A stretch of 64,000 nt of DNA from Rheinheimera sp. MMS21-TC3. Its GTDB lineage: Bacteria; Pseudomonadota; Gammaproteobacteria; Enterobacterales; Alteromonadaceae. Below are positions 10,001 to 19,216 of the stretch, in pieces. The stretch spans positions 1,178,001 through 1,242,000 of the forward strand of contig NZ_CP135084.1 in assembly GCF_032229285.1 (NCBI RefSeq), in the 5' to 3' direction. Position 1 is the stretch's first letter; each line of letters begins with the position of its first letter. The translations under genes were made by a program, and so were the position numbers. The notes under the pieces are model-generated. The model worked only from the letters and a program-made list of their open reading frames with translations, had not been told where the DNA came from and did not search any database.

Positions 10001-10846
10001 TTAAATCTCAATATTGTCAATTAGCCTTGTCTTACCAAGCAAGACAGCAGCTAAGATAACTTTGTCTTGCTCAGGGCTGCAAGCTAGGGATAAATCTTGT
10101 CGATTGGCAATATTAATATAATCGGCGGTAAAGCCCATGGCATTAAGCTGCAACCTAGTTTGCTGCTCTAAGGAGCGGTAATCGTGATTTCCAGCAATAA
10201 TAGTATTTCGCAGTTGCTGCAGCACTTGATATAACTTAGGGGCAATAGCGCGTTGCTCTTTGGTTAAATAGCCATTACGTGAGCTAAGCGCTAAACCATC
10301 ATCAGCACGCTCTGTTGCCACACCGATAATTTTAATAGGCAAAGATAAGTCATTAACCATTTGGCGAATAATGGCAACTTGTTGGTAATCTTTCATGCCA
10401 AAACAAGCTATATCAGGTTGTACTAAATTAAACAGTTTACAGACTATAGTAGAGACACCACGAAAATGGCCGGCTCGACTAGCACCACAGTGTAAGTCAC
10501 CAAGTAGGGGGACTTCAACATAGCTTTGCACATCTAAGCCTCGCGGGTACATCATATCAGGTGTGGGTGTAAATACCGCATCAGCGCCATGTGCAGTTAA
10601 GCCGTTACAATCAGCTTTTAAAGTGCGTGGATATTTATCTAGATCTTCATTTTTACCAAACTGCATTGGGTTAACAAAGATACTAACAATAACTCGATCG
10701 GCTTTTTGCTTGGCTACGTCGACTAAACGAAAATGGCCATTATGCAGGTTGCCCATAGTGGGGACAAAAGCAATGCGTTCATCATTACGGCGCCACTGGG
10801 CAATTTGTTCACGCAGTTCTGTGTTGGTAGTTAATAATTTCATCAT
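10001..10846 (-). CDS. panC: Pantothenate synthetase
   Basis: PanC joins pantoate and beta-alanine with ATP to make pantothenate in the cytoplasm. The 281-residue protein shows the nucleotide-binding [10 protein letters not shown] (a HIGH-type motif), FVNPMQFG, and SSRNGYL near the C-terminal third, all family blocks. Its start ATGATG overlaps the panB stop TGA, giving close coupling. A second in-frame ATG at 10843 is possible. It is the last gene of the dksA-gluQ-pcnB-folK-panB-panC series. Confidence 0.97.
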   Translation of the reverse strand: MMKLLTTNTELREQIAQWRRNDERIAFVPTMGNLHNGHFRLVDVAKQKADRVIVSIFVNPMQFGKNEDLDKYPRTLKADCNGLTAHGADAVFTPTPDMMYPRGLDVQSYVEVPLLGDLHCGASRAGHFRGVSTIVCKLFNLVQPDIACFGMKDYQQVAIIRQMVNDLSLPIKIIGVATERADDGLALSSRNGYLTKEQRAIAPKLYQVLQQLRNTIIAGNHDYRSLEQQTRLQLNAMGFTADYINIANRQDLSLACSPEQDKVILAAVLLGKTRLIDNIEI

Positions 10847-11640
10847 GAGTTAAAACTGTGCTCGGCAGAAGGGAAAATACCTGTTTTTACTTCACTTACA
10901 AAGGTGCTTATGGCATTGCGGATTTCGCCGGTTTGTTGTAGGTAGTTTTTAGAGAATTTTGGAATGTAGCCGCTGCTTATGCCTAAAATATCGTGCATAA
11001 CCAAGACTTGACCATCTGTCACATTACCGGCACCTATACCAATAACGGGAATAGTTAAGGCGTCGGTAATACGTTTAGCCAAAGTTGTGGGGATGCATTC
11101 TACCACTAGCAACTGAATCCCCGCAGCTTGTAAGGCAAGAGCTTGAGCAACAATAGCATCAGCTTGCTCGTTACTTTTACCTTGTACTTTAAAACCACCA
11201 AAAACATGAACAGATTGTGGTGTTAAACCAAGGTGACCACACACAGGGACACCGCGCTCGGTTAAGGCTTTAATGGTAGGAATTAAAAAGTCGCCGCCTT
11301 CAACTTTAACCATATTAGCGCCCGCTTGCATCAGAGGTACAACACTTTGTAAGGTTTGTTCCAGCGTGCCGTAACTCATAAAAGGCATATCAGCTATAAC
11401 AAAGGCAGCAGGTGCTCCAGCACGTACAGCGCGGGTATGGTAAGCAATATCATCAATGGTAACGGGTAAAGTATCGTTATGACCTTGTAAAACCATACCT
11501 AAAGAGTCACCGACTAATAAAATTTCTACGCCTTGTTCGGCAAATAATTTAGCAAAGCTGGCATCATAGGCTGTAAGCATAGTAATTTTTTCAGCTTGCT
11601 GCTTCATTTTCTGCAATACAGCAGTATTGATTTTGGCCAT
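10843..11640 (-). CDS. panB: 3-methyl-2-oxobutanoate hydroxymethyltransferase
   Basis: PanB adds a hydroxymethyl group from methylenetetrahydrofolate to ketoisovalerate, the first committed step of pantothenate synthesis. The protein is 265 residues, the usual length. [48 protein letters not shown] and [21 protein letters not shown] are clear family blocks in order. It overlaps panC by four bases and follows folK after 75 bases, which hold a short direct repeat. Confidence 0.97.
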   Translation of the reverse strand: MAKINTAVLQKMKQQAEKITMLTAYDASFAKLFAEQGVEILLVGDSLGMVLQGHNDTLPVTIDDIAYHTRAVRAGAPAAFVIADMPFMSYGTLEQTLQSVVPLMQAGANMVKVEGGDFLIPTIKALTERGVPVCGHLGLTPQSVHVFGGFKVQGKSNEQADAIVAQALALQAAGIQLLVVECIPTTLAKRITDALTIPVIGIGAGNVTDGQVLVMHDILGISSGYIPKFSKNYLQQTGEIRNAISTFVSEVKTGIFPSAEHSFNS

Positions 11641-11694
11641 TATAATCTCGTCTTACTTGTTACGCAGGTTGCGCAAGATCGCACAAACCTAAGG

Positions 11695-11733
11695 TAGCTG
11701 CAACTATTGCATAAGCTAGCTGCAACTATTGCA
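11695..11733 (-). repeat. 17-bp direct repeat at the 3' end of folK
   Basis: The sequence TAGCTGCAACTATTGCA occurs at 11695-11711 and again at 11717-11733, a 22-bp period. The second copy encodes the last residues and the stop codon of folK; the first lies in the folK-panB spacer. It looks like a local tandem duplication. Confidence 0.8.
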
Positions 11734-12210
11734 AAGTATACACAAGCCATTTTTAGGGACTTGCGTCAGTAAATCTTGTAATACAGTGCCGTTGGGCAAT
11801 ATTAGTTCAGGGGCTATTTCAGCTAACGGATATAAAACAAATTCACGTTGGCTTAAGCCGTAATGCGGTATGGTTAAGCGTTCGGAATTAAGAATGTCTT
11901 GACCATAGAGTAAAATATCTAAGTCTAGAGTTCTTGGCCCCCAGCGATCTGCTTTACGTTGTCTGCCCTGTTGCTGTTCAATCTGTTGTAAGCGGTTCAA
12001 TAAGTCAAGTGGAGTTAAAGTAGTGTCCACAGCCACCACAGCATTAACATAATCAGGTTGATCTTGTGGTCCCATTGGCTTAGAGCCATAAAAGGATGAA
12101 GCAGCTACCAGTTTAGTGTTAGGTAAAGCCTTAATCGCAACTAAGGCTTGCTGCAGCTGAGTAATAGGTTGGGCTAAATTAGCACCTAAGCCAATAAAAC
12201 AACGCACCAT
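11716..12210 (-). CDS. folK: HPPK, 6-hydroxymethyl-dihydropterin pyrophosphokinase
   Basis: FolK transfers pyrophosphate from ATP to 6-hydroxymethyl-7,8-dihydropterin in folate synthesis. The 164-residue protein starts GLGANLAQP, has SSFYGSKPMGPQDQPDYVNAV and the signature RWGPRTLDLDILLYG. The C-terminal tail CILCNSCS is rich in cysteine and is encoded partly by one copy of a 17-bp direct repeat. The start lies two bases after the pcnB stop, an order also found in E. coli. Confidence 0.95.
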   Translation of the reverse strand: MVRCFIGLGANLAQPITQLQQALVAIKALPNTKLVAASSFYGSKPMGPQDQPDYVNAVVAVDTTLTPLDLLNRLQQIEQQQGRQRKADRWGPRTLDLDILLYGQDILNSERLTIPHYGLSQREFVLYPLAEIAPELILPNGTVLQDLLTQVPKNGLCILCNSCS

Positions 12211-12212
12211 AA

Positions 12213-13691
12213 TTATTTCTCTGCAGTTGGCTTACGTTTGTAGTTTTTACGCCGCGCTGGCTTTTTATTACTGCCTGTTTTACCAAGTTGTTGTAATAAA
12301 ATATTCTTTTCGCCTTCATTAGCAAATTGAAACCGTTCCCACCATAACGAAAGTTCGGTCAACTCGCCGGCTTCGGCTTGGGCTCGTAGTTGTAAAAAGT
12401 CAAAGCCGGCCCGAAACTTGGGATGCTCTAGTAATTTATAGGCACGGCGACCAGCACGCTTAGTTAAGCGATGCTGTAATAGCCAAATATCACGCATAGT
12501 TAAACTAAAACGCTTAGGGATGGCAATAGTACGTTGTACCTCAGCTAAAATATCGGTCATAGCAATATTTAGCGCATCCAGTTCATTTAAGCCGCTGTCT
12601 ATCATTAAGGTTTGGCTGCGAATTTCAATGGGGTACCACAGCAAGGCTGCAAAAATAAAAGCGGGTGTCACAGGCTTGTTTTCTGCAATACGAGCATCAG
12701 TGCTTTGTAAGGCTTTAGTGGCCAATAAGAAAGCTTTGCCTTCAGGCTCTTGATTAAGAGCCTTATCTAATAGGGGTAATAGCTGCCTTAATACCCGCAT
12801 TTCGCGCATTAGCATAAAGTTGTCAAAGGCTTTGCCTGCCAAAAACATTTTAACCAGTTCATCAAATAAACGAGGTGCGGGCACTTCTTTTAACATTACC
12901 GCTAACTGTGAAATCGGAGCAGCAGTATCTGGAGCTATATGCATATTTAACTTAGTGGCAAAGCGGATAGCTCGTAAAATTCGCACGGGGTCTTCCCGGT
13001 AGCGGGTCTCAGGATCACCAATTAGCTCTATTTTCCGTTGTTTAATGGCTTCTACGCCATTGGCAAAATCATAAACAGCAAAATCATTAACAGAGTAATA
13101 CAGAGAATTAATTGTAAAGTCACGGCGCTCAGCATCTTCTTCAATGCTACCGTAAACGTTATCGCGTAAAATTTGTCCTTTGTCGCTTAAGCTAGCTGTT
13201 TTATGTTTAGGCGCGACTTCTTCTTCATCGTCAGCACCGCTGTGATGACCACGAAAAGTGGCGACTTCGATTATTTCACGGCCAAACATAATATGAGCCA
13301 ACCTAAAACGCCGACCTATTAATCGGCAGTTACGAAACACTTGCTTTATTTGCTCGGGATGAGCATTGGTAGCGATATCAAAATCTTTAGGTTGTTGGCC
13401 AAGGAGCAAGTCTCTGATACAGCCACCGACTAAATAAGCGTCATAGCCGGCATCTTTTAAACGGTACAGTACTTTTAAAGCATTTGGACTTATTTGCTTG
13501 CGTGAAATTGAATGCTGATCACGGCTAAAGCGCTTTACATTAGCTAAAGCGCTGGCGCCAGCAACTTGTCGCCCTGTTTTTGCTTTTATTGCTTGCTCAG
13601 AAGATGCCTGCTCTTTAGGCTGAGCAATCTGTTTAGTGGTTTGTTTGCCGGCAAGTGTACGGCGACAAAAATTTAACACACGCGAAATAAT
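12213..13691 (-). CDS. pcnB: Poly(A) polymerase I, probable AUU start
   Basis: PcnB adds 3' poly(A) tails to RNAs and so promotes their decay. The nucleotidyltransferase core is visible in LVGGCIRDLLLG and KDFDIATNA, then FRNCRLIGRRFRLAHIMFG, RRDFTINSLYYS and RYREDPVRILRAIRFA. The C-terminus is basic. The first standard start, GTG at 13679, is 19 bases from the only good Shine-Dalgarno (AGGAG, 13703-13699). The in-frame ATT at 13691 is at the ideal seven bases, and the residues from there (IISRVLNFCRR) line up with MFTRVANFCRK of E. coli PcnB, whose start is the known AUU. I therefore place the start at ATT, giving 492 residues. Function is certain; the start is very likely. Confidence 0.93.
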   Translation of the reverse strand: MISRVLNFCRRTLAGKQTTKQIAQPKEQASSEQAIKAKTGRQVAGASALANVKRFSRDQHSISRKQISPNALKVLYRLKDAGYDAYLVGGCIRDLLLGQQPKDFDIATNAHPEQIKQVFRNCRLIGRRFRLAHIMFGREIIEVATFRGHHSGADDEEEVAPKHKTASLSDKGQILRDNVYGSIEEDAERRDFTINSLYYSVNDFAVYDFANGVEAIKQRKIELIGDPETRYREDPVRILRAIRFATKLNMHIAPDTAAPISQLAVMLKEVPAPRLFDELVKMFLAGKAFDNFMLMREMRVLRQLLPLLDKALNQEPEGKAFLLATKALQSTDARIAENKPVTPAFIFAALLWYPIEIRSQTLMIDSGLNELDALNIAMTDILAEVQRTIAIPKRFSLTMRDIWLLQHRLTKRAGRRAYKLLEHPKFRAGFDFLQLRAQAEAGELTELSLWWERFQFANEGEKNILLQQLGKTGSNKKPARRKNYKRKPTAEK

Positions 13692-13697
13692 GATAGT

Positions 13698-13703
13698 TCT
13701 CCT
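13698..13703 (-). promoter_or_regulatory. Shine-Dalgarno that fixes the pcnB AUU start
   Basis: On the minus strand AGGAGA runs from 13703 to 13698. It is seven bases (counted from AGGAG) before ATT at 13691 and too far from the first GTG at 13679. No ATG, GTG or TTG lies at a workable distance. Confidence 0.8.
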
Positions 13704-13783
13704 GAAAAGTAAGCTAGCAAGGATAATGTTAACTTGCTAATAATACCGCAGCTAGCAGTAAAAAAGAATGAAACTGAAGGCGA

Positions 13784-14671
13784 TCAGAGAAATTCAGTAT
13801 GTAATATCTCATATTGTCGGCTCACTTTGGCTATTTGCCAGTTTTTAATAGCCCAACTTAACAACTCCGTGGCGGGTGCTGCCTTAAGTTCAAGTGGGAT
13901 AGGGTGGCCAAGAAACTGCAATACTTTAGCTAAGGTATGGGCAACTGGCCAGTTTCTAATATCGGTAGCATGGTTTTGTTTGCTTAATTTCATATTAGGT
14001 GCTGAAACGGCTAAAGGGATATGACCATATTGCGGTGCAGCAGCTTGTAACAATTGAAATAAAGCTTGTTGTCTTGGTGTCATCTCCAACAAATCTGCGC
14101 CTCGGATAACTTCAGTGACGCCTTGATCCCAATCATCAACCACCACAGCTAGTTGATAAGAAAATAACCCATCCCTGCGTTTAATAATATAATCTTCCGC
14201 CGCAATTTCTGCGCTGATAGTTTGCTCACCAAAGACTAAATCGGTAAAGTTCTCTTTAGCATTGGCGCGTAAACGCCAAGCTAAGCGGCCTGTTGTTAAA
14301 CCCAGACTTGCGCACTGCCCTTGATAAGTACCGCCTTGCTCAGCAATTTGTTTACGACTGCATTGGCAGCCATAGATTAAGTTTTGCTGCTTTAATTGAT
14401 TGAAAATGTCTTGGTAACGCTCTAAACGTTGGCTTTGATAAATAACTGGGCCATGCCAATACAAACCAAATAGCTCAAGTGTGCGCATAATGCTATCAGC
14501 TGCACCTGGGACTGTGCGAGGACTATCGATATCCTCGATACGTAACAGCCAATTACCTTGCTGACTTTTTGCTTGTAAGTAGCTACTTATGGCCGCAATT
14601 AAAGAGCCAAAATGAAGAGGGCCGGAAGGCGAAGGTGCAAACCGGCCAGTATAGACAGGAACAATGGGCAT
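13784..14671 (-). CDS. gluQ: Glutamyl-Q tRNA(Asp) synthetase
   Basis: GluQ is a shortened glutamyl-tRNA synthetase that attaches glutamate to the queuosine base of tRNA(Asp). The 295-residue protein keeps the catalytic half (FAPSPSGPLHFGSL, a HIGH-type motif; LLRIEDIDSPR; MKLSKQN, a KMSKS-type motif) and lacks an anticodon-binding domain. Cysteines in YGCQCS and the YQGQC segment fit the zinc site. It starts two bases after the dksA stop; the dksA-gluQ pair is widely conserved. Confidence 0.96.
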   Translation of the reverse strand: MPIVPVYTGRFAPSPSGPLHFGSLIAAISSYLQAKSQQGNWLLRIEDIDSPRTVPGAADSIMRTLELFGLYWHGPVIYQSQRLERYQDIFNQLKQQNLIYGCQCSRKQIAEQGGTYQGQCASLGLTTGRLAWRLRANAKENFTDLVFGEQTISAEIAAEDYIIKRRDGLFSYQLAVVVDDWDQGVTEVIRGADLLEMTPRQQALFQLLQAAAPQYGHIPLAVSAPNMKLSKQNHATDIRNWPVAHTLAKVLQFLGHPIPLELKAAPATELLSWAIKNWQIAKVSRQYEILHTEFL

Positions 14672-14673
14672 TG

Positions 14674-15123
14674 TTATCCGCCTAGCTGTTTTTCCTTGAT
14701 TTCAGCTAAGGTTTTACAATCGATACACATATCCGCCGTTGGGCGGGCTTCTAATCGTTTAATGCCAATTTCAATTCCGCAGGTATCGCAGAAACCAAAA
14801 TCATCATCTTCGATTTGTTGTAATGTCTTTTCAATTTTCTTTAGAAGCTTACGCTCACGATCTCGTGCTCGTAATTCTAAACTAAACTCCTCTTCCTGAG
14901 CTGCACGGTCCACTGGGTCTGGAAAGTTTGCGGCTTCATCGGCCATATGGTTTTTCGTGCGATCTACTTCTTCACGTAATTGTTGACGCCAAGCATCAAG
15001 AATACGTCGAAAATGCTCTAACTGTTTAGGGTTCATATATTCTTCCCCAACAGCTTCTTGGTAAGGCGCTACGCCTGCTAGGGCTAATAAGCCCAGGGTT
15101 TTAGTAGTCTTGCCCTCTGGCAT
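14674..15123 (-). CDS. dksA: RNA polymerase-binding transcription factor DksA
   Basis: DksA binds the RNA polymerase secondary channel and, with ppGpp, adjusts transcription in the stringent response. The coiled coil carries the acidic tip DPVDRA (about residues 69-74), and the zinc finger is CDTC (112-115) and CIDC (133-136). The ATG at 15123 is six bases after AGGAG; earlier in-frame starts leave a poor distance to it. The result is 149 residues against 151 in E. coli. It heads the minus-strand operon and is divergent from pepB across 276 bases, in which I recognise no further gene. Confidence 0.97.
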   Translation of the reverse strand: MPEGKTTKTLGLLALAGVAPYQEAVGEEYMNPKQLEHFRRILDAWRQQLREEVDRTKNHMADEAANFPDPVDRAAQEEEFSLELRARDRERKLLKKIEKTLQQIEDDDFGFCDTCGIEIGIKRLEARPTADMCIDCKTLAEIKEKQLGG

Positions 15124-15399
15124 GATCATCTCCTGTATAATGCCAAGCAAAAAATATGGCGGCTATTGATAGCAGAAAATCGCTATTATCGCAATCAGAT
15201 CTTAAAAGCGCCGCAGTATACATTCGATCTTATAGTTCGTCATCCTTTATTCCTAACGTTTGGTTAATAAATGGTTGTTTAGTCGTTATTTAGTTGCGTT
15301 TACTAAGCTTTTATTCGCTATATTCAGTAGTTATTTTATTGCTATGCTACACTAAGCCCCATTTTTATTGCCAACATCAGACAAGAGGATACAGCACAT

Positions 15400-16692
15400 A
15401 TGACAGATATAATTGAAATCAGTCTGCAATTAGATGCAGTTGAAGCCAAATGGGGCAAAGCATTATTTAGTCCTGTTGCTAAGGGTTTTCAAATCCATTT
15501 GACTAATACCGAACAACAAAGAACGGTACAGAAGGTTGCTAGAAGCCTAGAGAATATGGGGTTACGTCAAGTGCAGCTGGTTGGTTCAGACTGGACTTTA
15601 GAGTTACAGTGGGTGTTTTATCAAGGATTTTGTACTGCTAAAAAACTCGGTGGGGTTAGCTTTACTGGCGATGATACGACCAAGCAACATTTAGAACATC
15701 TAGCCAAATGTTTTAGTTGGGCTAAACAAATCGTTAATGATACACCAGAAAACTTAGCGCCTGTTATCTTAGCTCAGCAAGCTGTTAATTTTATTGAATC
15801 TATAGCTAAAAAAGGTACAGTGACGAGCCAAATATTACAAGGTGAGCAGTTATTGGCTAATGGGTGGCAAGGCTTGCATGCGGTAGGTCGTGGTAGTTCT
15901 CGTCCTCCAGCAATGTTAATTTTGGACTTTAATCCAACAGGTGACAGTAACGCTGAAACAGCGGCAGCTTTGGTGGGTAAGGGTATCACTTTTGATAGTG
16001 GAGGCTATTCCATTAAAGCCAGCGAAGGCATGGCAACCATGAAGTGTGACATGGGTGGTGCTGCTACAGTTACAGCAGCATTAGCCTTAGCTATTTTGCA
16101 AGGTTTAAACAAACGGGTTCGATTGGTATTGTGCTGTGCTGAAAACTTAATTAGCGGTAATGCTTACAAATTAGGCGATATTATTACCTATAAAAATGGC
16201 ACTACTGTTGAAATATTAAATACCGATGCCGAAGGGCGTTTAGTGCTGGCAGATGGCTTAATGTGCGCAACCGAAAGTGGCGCTAAGCTAATTATTGATG
16301 CCGCTACCTTAACAGGTGCTGCCATAATGGCCTTGGGCAGTGAATATAATGCTTTATTTTCATTGGATCAGCCGTTAGCGCAAAAAGCTTTAGCGCTTGC
16401 TGAGCAAGAGCATGAGTTAACCTGGCAATTACCGCTGCAAAAATGGCATCAGCAGCAATGTCCTTCACCTTATGCCGATACTGCTAATAGCCGTGCTGTT
16501 AAAGGTGGTGGCGCCGGTGGTGCTATTAACGCAGCTGCCTTTTTAAGCCGCTTTGTTAATGAAGATGGTAAAGGTTGGTTGCATTTTGATTTAGCAGCAG
16601 CATTTAACAGTAGTAGCAATAGTTACTGGTCTGCTGGTGCGACAGGCATGGGGATCCGTACTATTAGCGCAACCTTACAGTCAGAAGCCTGA
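15400..16692 (+). CDS. pepB: Peptidase B, M17 leucyl aminopeptidase family
   Basis: This 430-residue cytoplasmic metallo-aminopeptidase releases N-terminal residues from peptides. The M17 catalytic block is GKGITFDSGGYSIK, then MKCDMGGAA, and the signature NTDAEGRLVLAD. Length and the short N-terminal domain fit PepB (427 residues in E. coli) better than PepA (about 500). The start ATG at 15400 has GAGG about eleven bases upstream, a little far. It is followed at once by a hairpin that holds the hrpB start. Confidence 0.9.
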   Translation: MTDIIEISLQLDAVEAKWGKALFSPVAKGFQIHLTNTEQQRTVQKVARSLENMGLRQVQLVGSDWTLELQWVFYQGFCTAKKLGGVSFTGDDTTKQHLEHLAKCFSWAKQIVNDTPENLAPVILAQQAVNFIESIAKKGTVTSQILQGEQLLANGWQGLHAVGRGSSRPPAMLILDFNPTGDSNAETAAALVGKGITFDSGGYSIKASEGMATMKCDMGGAATVTAALALAILQGLNKRVRLVLCCAENLISGNAYKLGDIITYKNGTTVEILNTDAEGRLVLADGLMCATESGAKLIIDAATLTGAAIMALGSEYNALFSLDQPLAQKALALAEQEHELTWQLPLQKWHQQQCPSPYADTANSRAVKGGGAGGAINAAAFLSRFVNEDGKGWLHFDLAAAFNSSSNSYWSAGATGMGIRTISATLQSEA

Positions 16693-16717
16693 TTTTAAGC
16701 GTAAAACAAGGTAAACT

Positions 16718-16751
16718 GCACAGCTAAAATAATCTTAAGGTTTAGCTGTGC
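16718..16751 (+). promoter_or_regulatory. Perfect hairpin holding the hrpB ribosome binding site and start codon
   Basis: GCACAGCTAAA (16718-16728) and TTTAGCTGTGC (16741-16751) form a perfect 11-bp stem with a 12-base loop. The loop ends with the AAGG ribosome binding site (16737-16740), and the GTG start of hrpB (16748-16750) lies in the stem. No T run follows, so a terminator is less likely. Control of translation start is an inference. Confidence 0.6.
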
Positions 16752-19216
16752 TGCCCGTTGCTGACATTTTTTTAACATTGTGCGAAAAATTACAACAACA
16801 CAATAGAGTGTTGTTGTCTGCCCCTCCAGGTGCCGGTAAGTCTACCTATTTACCTCTACAGTTATTGCAGCATCCCGATTACATTACCAAAAAAATAGTG
16901 ATGCTTGAGCCACGACGCTTAGCGGTAAAAACTATTGCTAATTATATTGCTGGCCAATTAGGTGAGCCAGTTGGTAAAACTGTTGGTTATAAGATCCGGC
17001 ATGAAAGTAAAACCAGTGTTGATACCCGATTATTAATTGTAACTGAGGGTATCTTAACTAACATGTTGCAACAAGATCCAACATTAGAAACTGTTGACCT
17101 ATTAATATTTGATGAATTTCATGAACGTTCATTGCATGCTGATTTAGGCTTAGCTTTTTGTTTAGAAGTGCAGCAATTAAGAGCGGAACTTAAACTTTTA
17201 CTAATGTCAGCTACTATCGACACAGATAAGCTTAGCCAGCAACTTGCAGCAGCAGTAGTGCAAAGCGCAGGGCGCAGCTACCCTGTTGATATTAAATACG
17301 TTGCAGCACACAGCTCAGCTATTGCTATGCAAGCAGCTGCATTAGCTATTACTGCTTTACAGCAGCATCAGGGCAGTATTTTAGTGTTTTTACCAGGCCA
17401 AGCTGAAATTAATCAAGCTGCACAATATTTATCCCAGCACTTAAATCAGCAAGATGCGAAACAAGCGTATGCTGCCAATGTTCAGGTGCATGCTTTGTTA
17501 GGCACTCTGTCTTTAGCTCAACAACAAGCTGCTATTGCCCCAGCGCCAAGTGGCCAGAGAAAAATTGTCTTAGCCACCAACCTAGCCCAAACTAGTCTAA
17601 CCATTGAAGGCATTACTGTGGTGATAGATAGTGGCTTGTATCGCCGAGCCCGCTTTGACCCGCGCCAAGGCATAACCGTTTTAGAAACTGTGGCTATTAG
17701 TCAAGCTGCCGCTATTCAGCGTAGCGGTAGGGCTGGGCGATTAAGTGCTGGTGTTTGTTATCGTATAGATACCGCTGAAAAGTGGCAACGACGAGCGCAG
17801 TTTGATCTGGCAGAAATAGAACTGGCTGACTTAACCCCCTTACGCCTAGACGTTGCTCGCTGGGGGGCACAAGTAGCCGACTTACACTGGTTAACCGCAC
17901 CACCTAAGGCTACGATAAAAGTAGCCGAGCAACTATTGCAGCAATTAGGCTTATTAGATAAGGCAGGGCGCCTAACAAGTTTAGGCCAAGCGGCAGAGTC
18001 GCTGGCAACAGAGCCAAGATTGGCAGTTATGCTATTGCATGCTCAGCAGTTAGAACGAGCAGGCCAAGCGGGAGTGGCGTGGCTAGCTTGTCTGTTAGCA
18101 GCCTTATTAGAAGACACTAGGGTTCTTAAGGGCGATTTATATCAGCAACTGGCTTGTGTTCAAACTAGCTTACCCCAGCAATGGCAACAAGCTGGGCTGT
18201 TAAGCCGCCAATTAGGCTGTAAAATAGTCACGCAATTACCGTTAGAGTTAGTGCCCATATTACTGTTACGAGCCTTCCCTGATAGGTTGGCAAAACGAAG
18301 GGGGCAAGGCTATCAGTTAGCAAGCGGTATAGGGGCTGTACTTAAAGATAATGATGCTTTACAGCAGCAACCTTGGCTTGTGGTGTTACATTTGCAACTC
18401 TTTAGTCAGCGTAATATTATTTATCATGCAGTGGCGATAGAGTTAGAGCAACTGTTACAAGATTGGCGCAATCAGTTAAGCTGGCAGATAATAACCGGCT
18501 GGGACGATGTAAAAGGCCATTTTTATGCTGAGCAACAGCTTAATTTTGGTCATTGCCGTTTAGCGTCTAAACCACAACAACTGGTTTTTAGTGCGGCCGA
18601 AAAACAACAAGCTTGGCTTAATTATATTACTAAAAACGGTTTAAGTTGTTTAACTTGGTCAGAAACTGCAAAGCAGTTAATAGCCAGACAAAAGTTACTT
18701 ATTGCATTTTACCCTAAAGATAACTGGCCAGAAGTAACAGAGTCGGCACTGCTTGCCGATTTAGCTAGCTGGTTAGGTAATGCGTTAAGTACTATTAATA
18801 AACGTCAGCAGTTAGCAGAAATTCCATTATGCCAATATTTAATGCAACGCTTAACTTATAGTCAACAGCAACAACTGGCTAGTTTGACACCGAGCCATTG
18901 GCAAACGCCAACAGGTTCTAAAGTTTTAATTGATTATTTAGCCGAAGGCGGGCCACGAATTTCAATACGGGTGCAAGAAATGTATGGTCAGCTAAGTTCG
19001 CCAACTATAATGCAGCAAAGCTTACCTATAACAGTAGAATTATTATCACCAGCAAGACAACCTTTACAATTAACCCAAGATTTATCGAGTTTTTGGCAGA
19101 ACAGTTGGCAAGAGGTGCGCAAAGAAATGCGCGGCCGTTATCCCAAACACTTTTGGCCTGAACAGCCAGCCCAAGCTATGCCAACCACCAAAACCAAAAA
19201 GGCTATGTTGCGATGA
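16748..19216 (+). CDS. hrpB: ATP-dependent helicase HrpB
   Basis: HrpB is a DEAH-box helicase of 822 residues. It shows Walker A in LLSAPPGAGKST, DEFHERS in the DEAH position, LLMSATID as motif III, and QRSGRAGR as motif VI, followed by the HrpB-type C-terminal region. An in-frame stop at 16736 means translation must start after it; the GTG at 16748, seven bases after AAGG, is the only good choice. Its cellular substrate is not well established. It overlaps mrcB by four bases (ATGA), a pairing seen in E. coli too. Confidence 0.95.
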   Translation: MLPVADIFLTLCEKLQQHNRVLLSAPPGAGKSTYLPLQLLQHPDYITKKIVMLEPRRLAVKTIANYIAGQLGEPVGKTVGYKIRHESKTSVDTRLLIVTEGILTNMLQQDPTLETVDLLIFDEFHERSLHADLGLAFCLEVQQLRAELKLLLMSATIDTDKLSQQLAAAVVQSAGRSYPVDIKYVAAHSSAIAMQAAALAITALQQHQGSILVFLPGQAEINQAAQYLSQHLNQQDAKQAYAANVQVHALLGTLSLAQQQAAIAPAPSGQRKIVLATNLAQTSLTIEGITVVIDSGLYRRARFDPRQGITVLETVAISQAAAIQRSGRAGRLSAGVCYRIDTAEKWQRRAQFDLAEIELADLTPLRLDVARWGAQVADLHWLTAPPKATIKVAEQLLQQLGLLDKAGRLTSLGQAAESLATEPRLAVMLLHAQQLERAGQAGVAWLACLLAALLEDTRVLKGDLYQQLACVQTSLPQQWQQAGLLSRQLGCKIVTQLPLELVPILLLRAFPDRLAKRRGQGYQLASGIGAVLKDNDALQQQPWLVVLHLQLFSQRNIIYHAVAIELEQLLQDWRNQLSWQIITGWDDVKGHFYAEQQLNFGHCRLASKPQQLVFSAAEKQQAWLNYITKNGLSCLTWSETAKQLIARQKLLIAFYPKDNWPEVTESALLADLASWLGNALSTINKRQQLAEIPLCQYLMQRLTYSQQQQLASLTPSHWQTPTGSKVLIDYLAEGGPRISIRVQEMYGQLSSPTIMQQSLPITVELLSPARQPLQLTQDLSSFWQNSWQEVRKEMRGRYPKHFWPEQPAQAMPTTKTKKAMLR

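Noticed and set aside
13713..13739. 7-bp inverted repeat TAGCAAG/CTTGCTA upstream of pcnB
   Set aside because: Short and with an 11-base loop; I could not separate it from chance, although it is close to the pcnB ribosome binding site.
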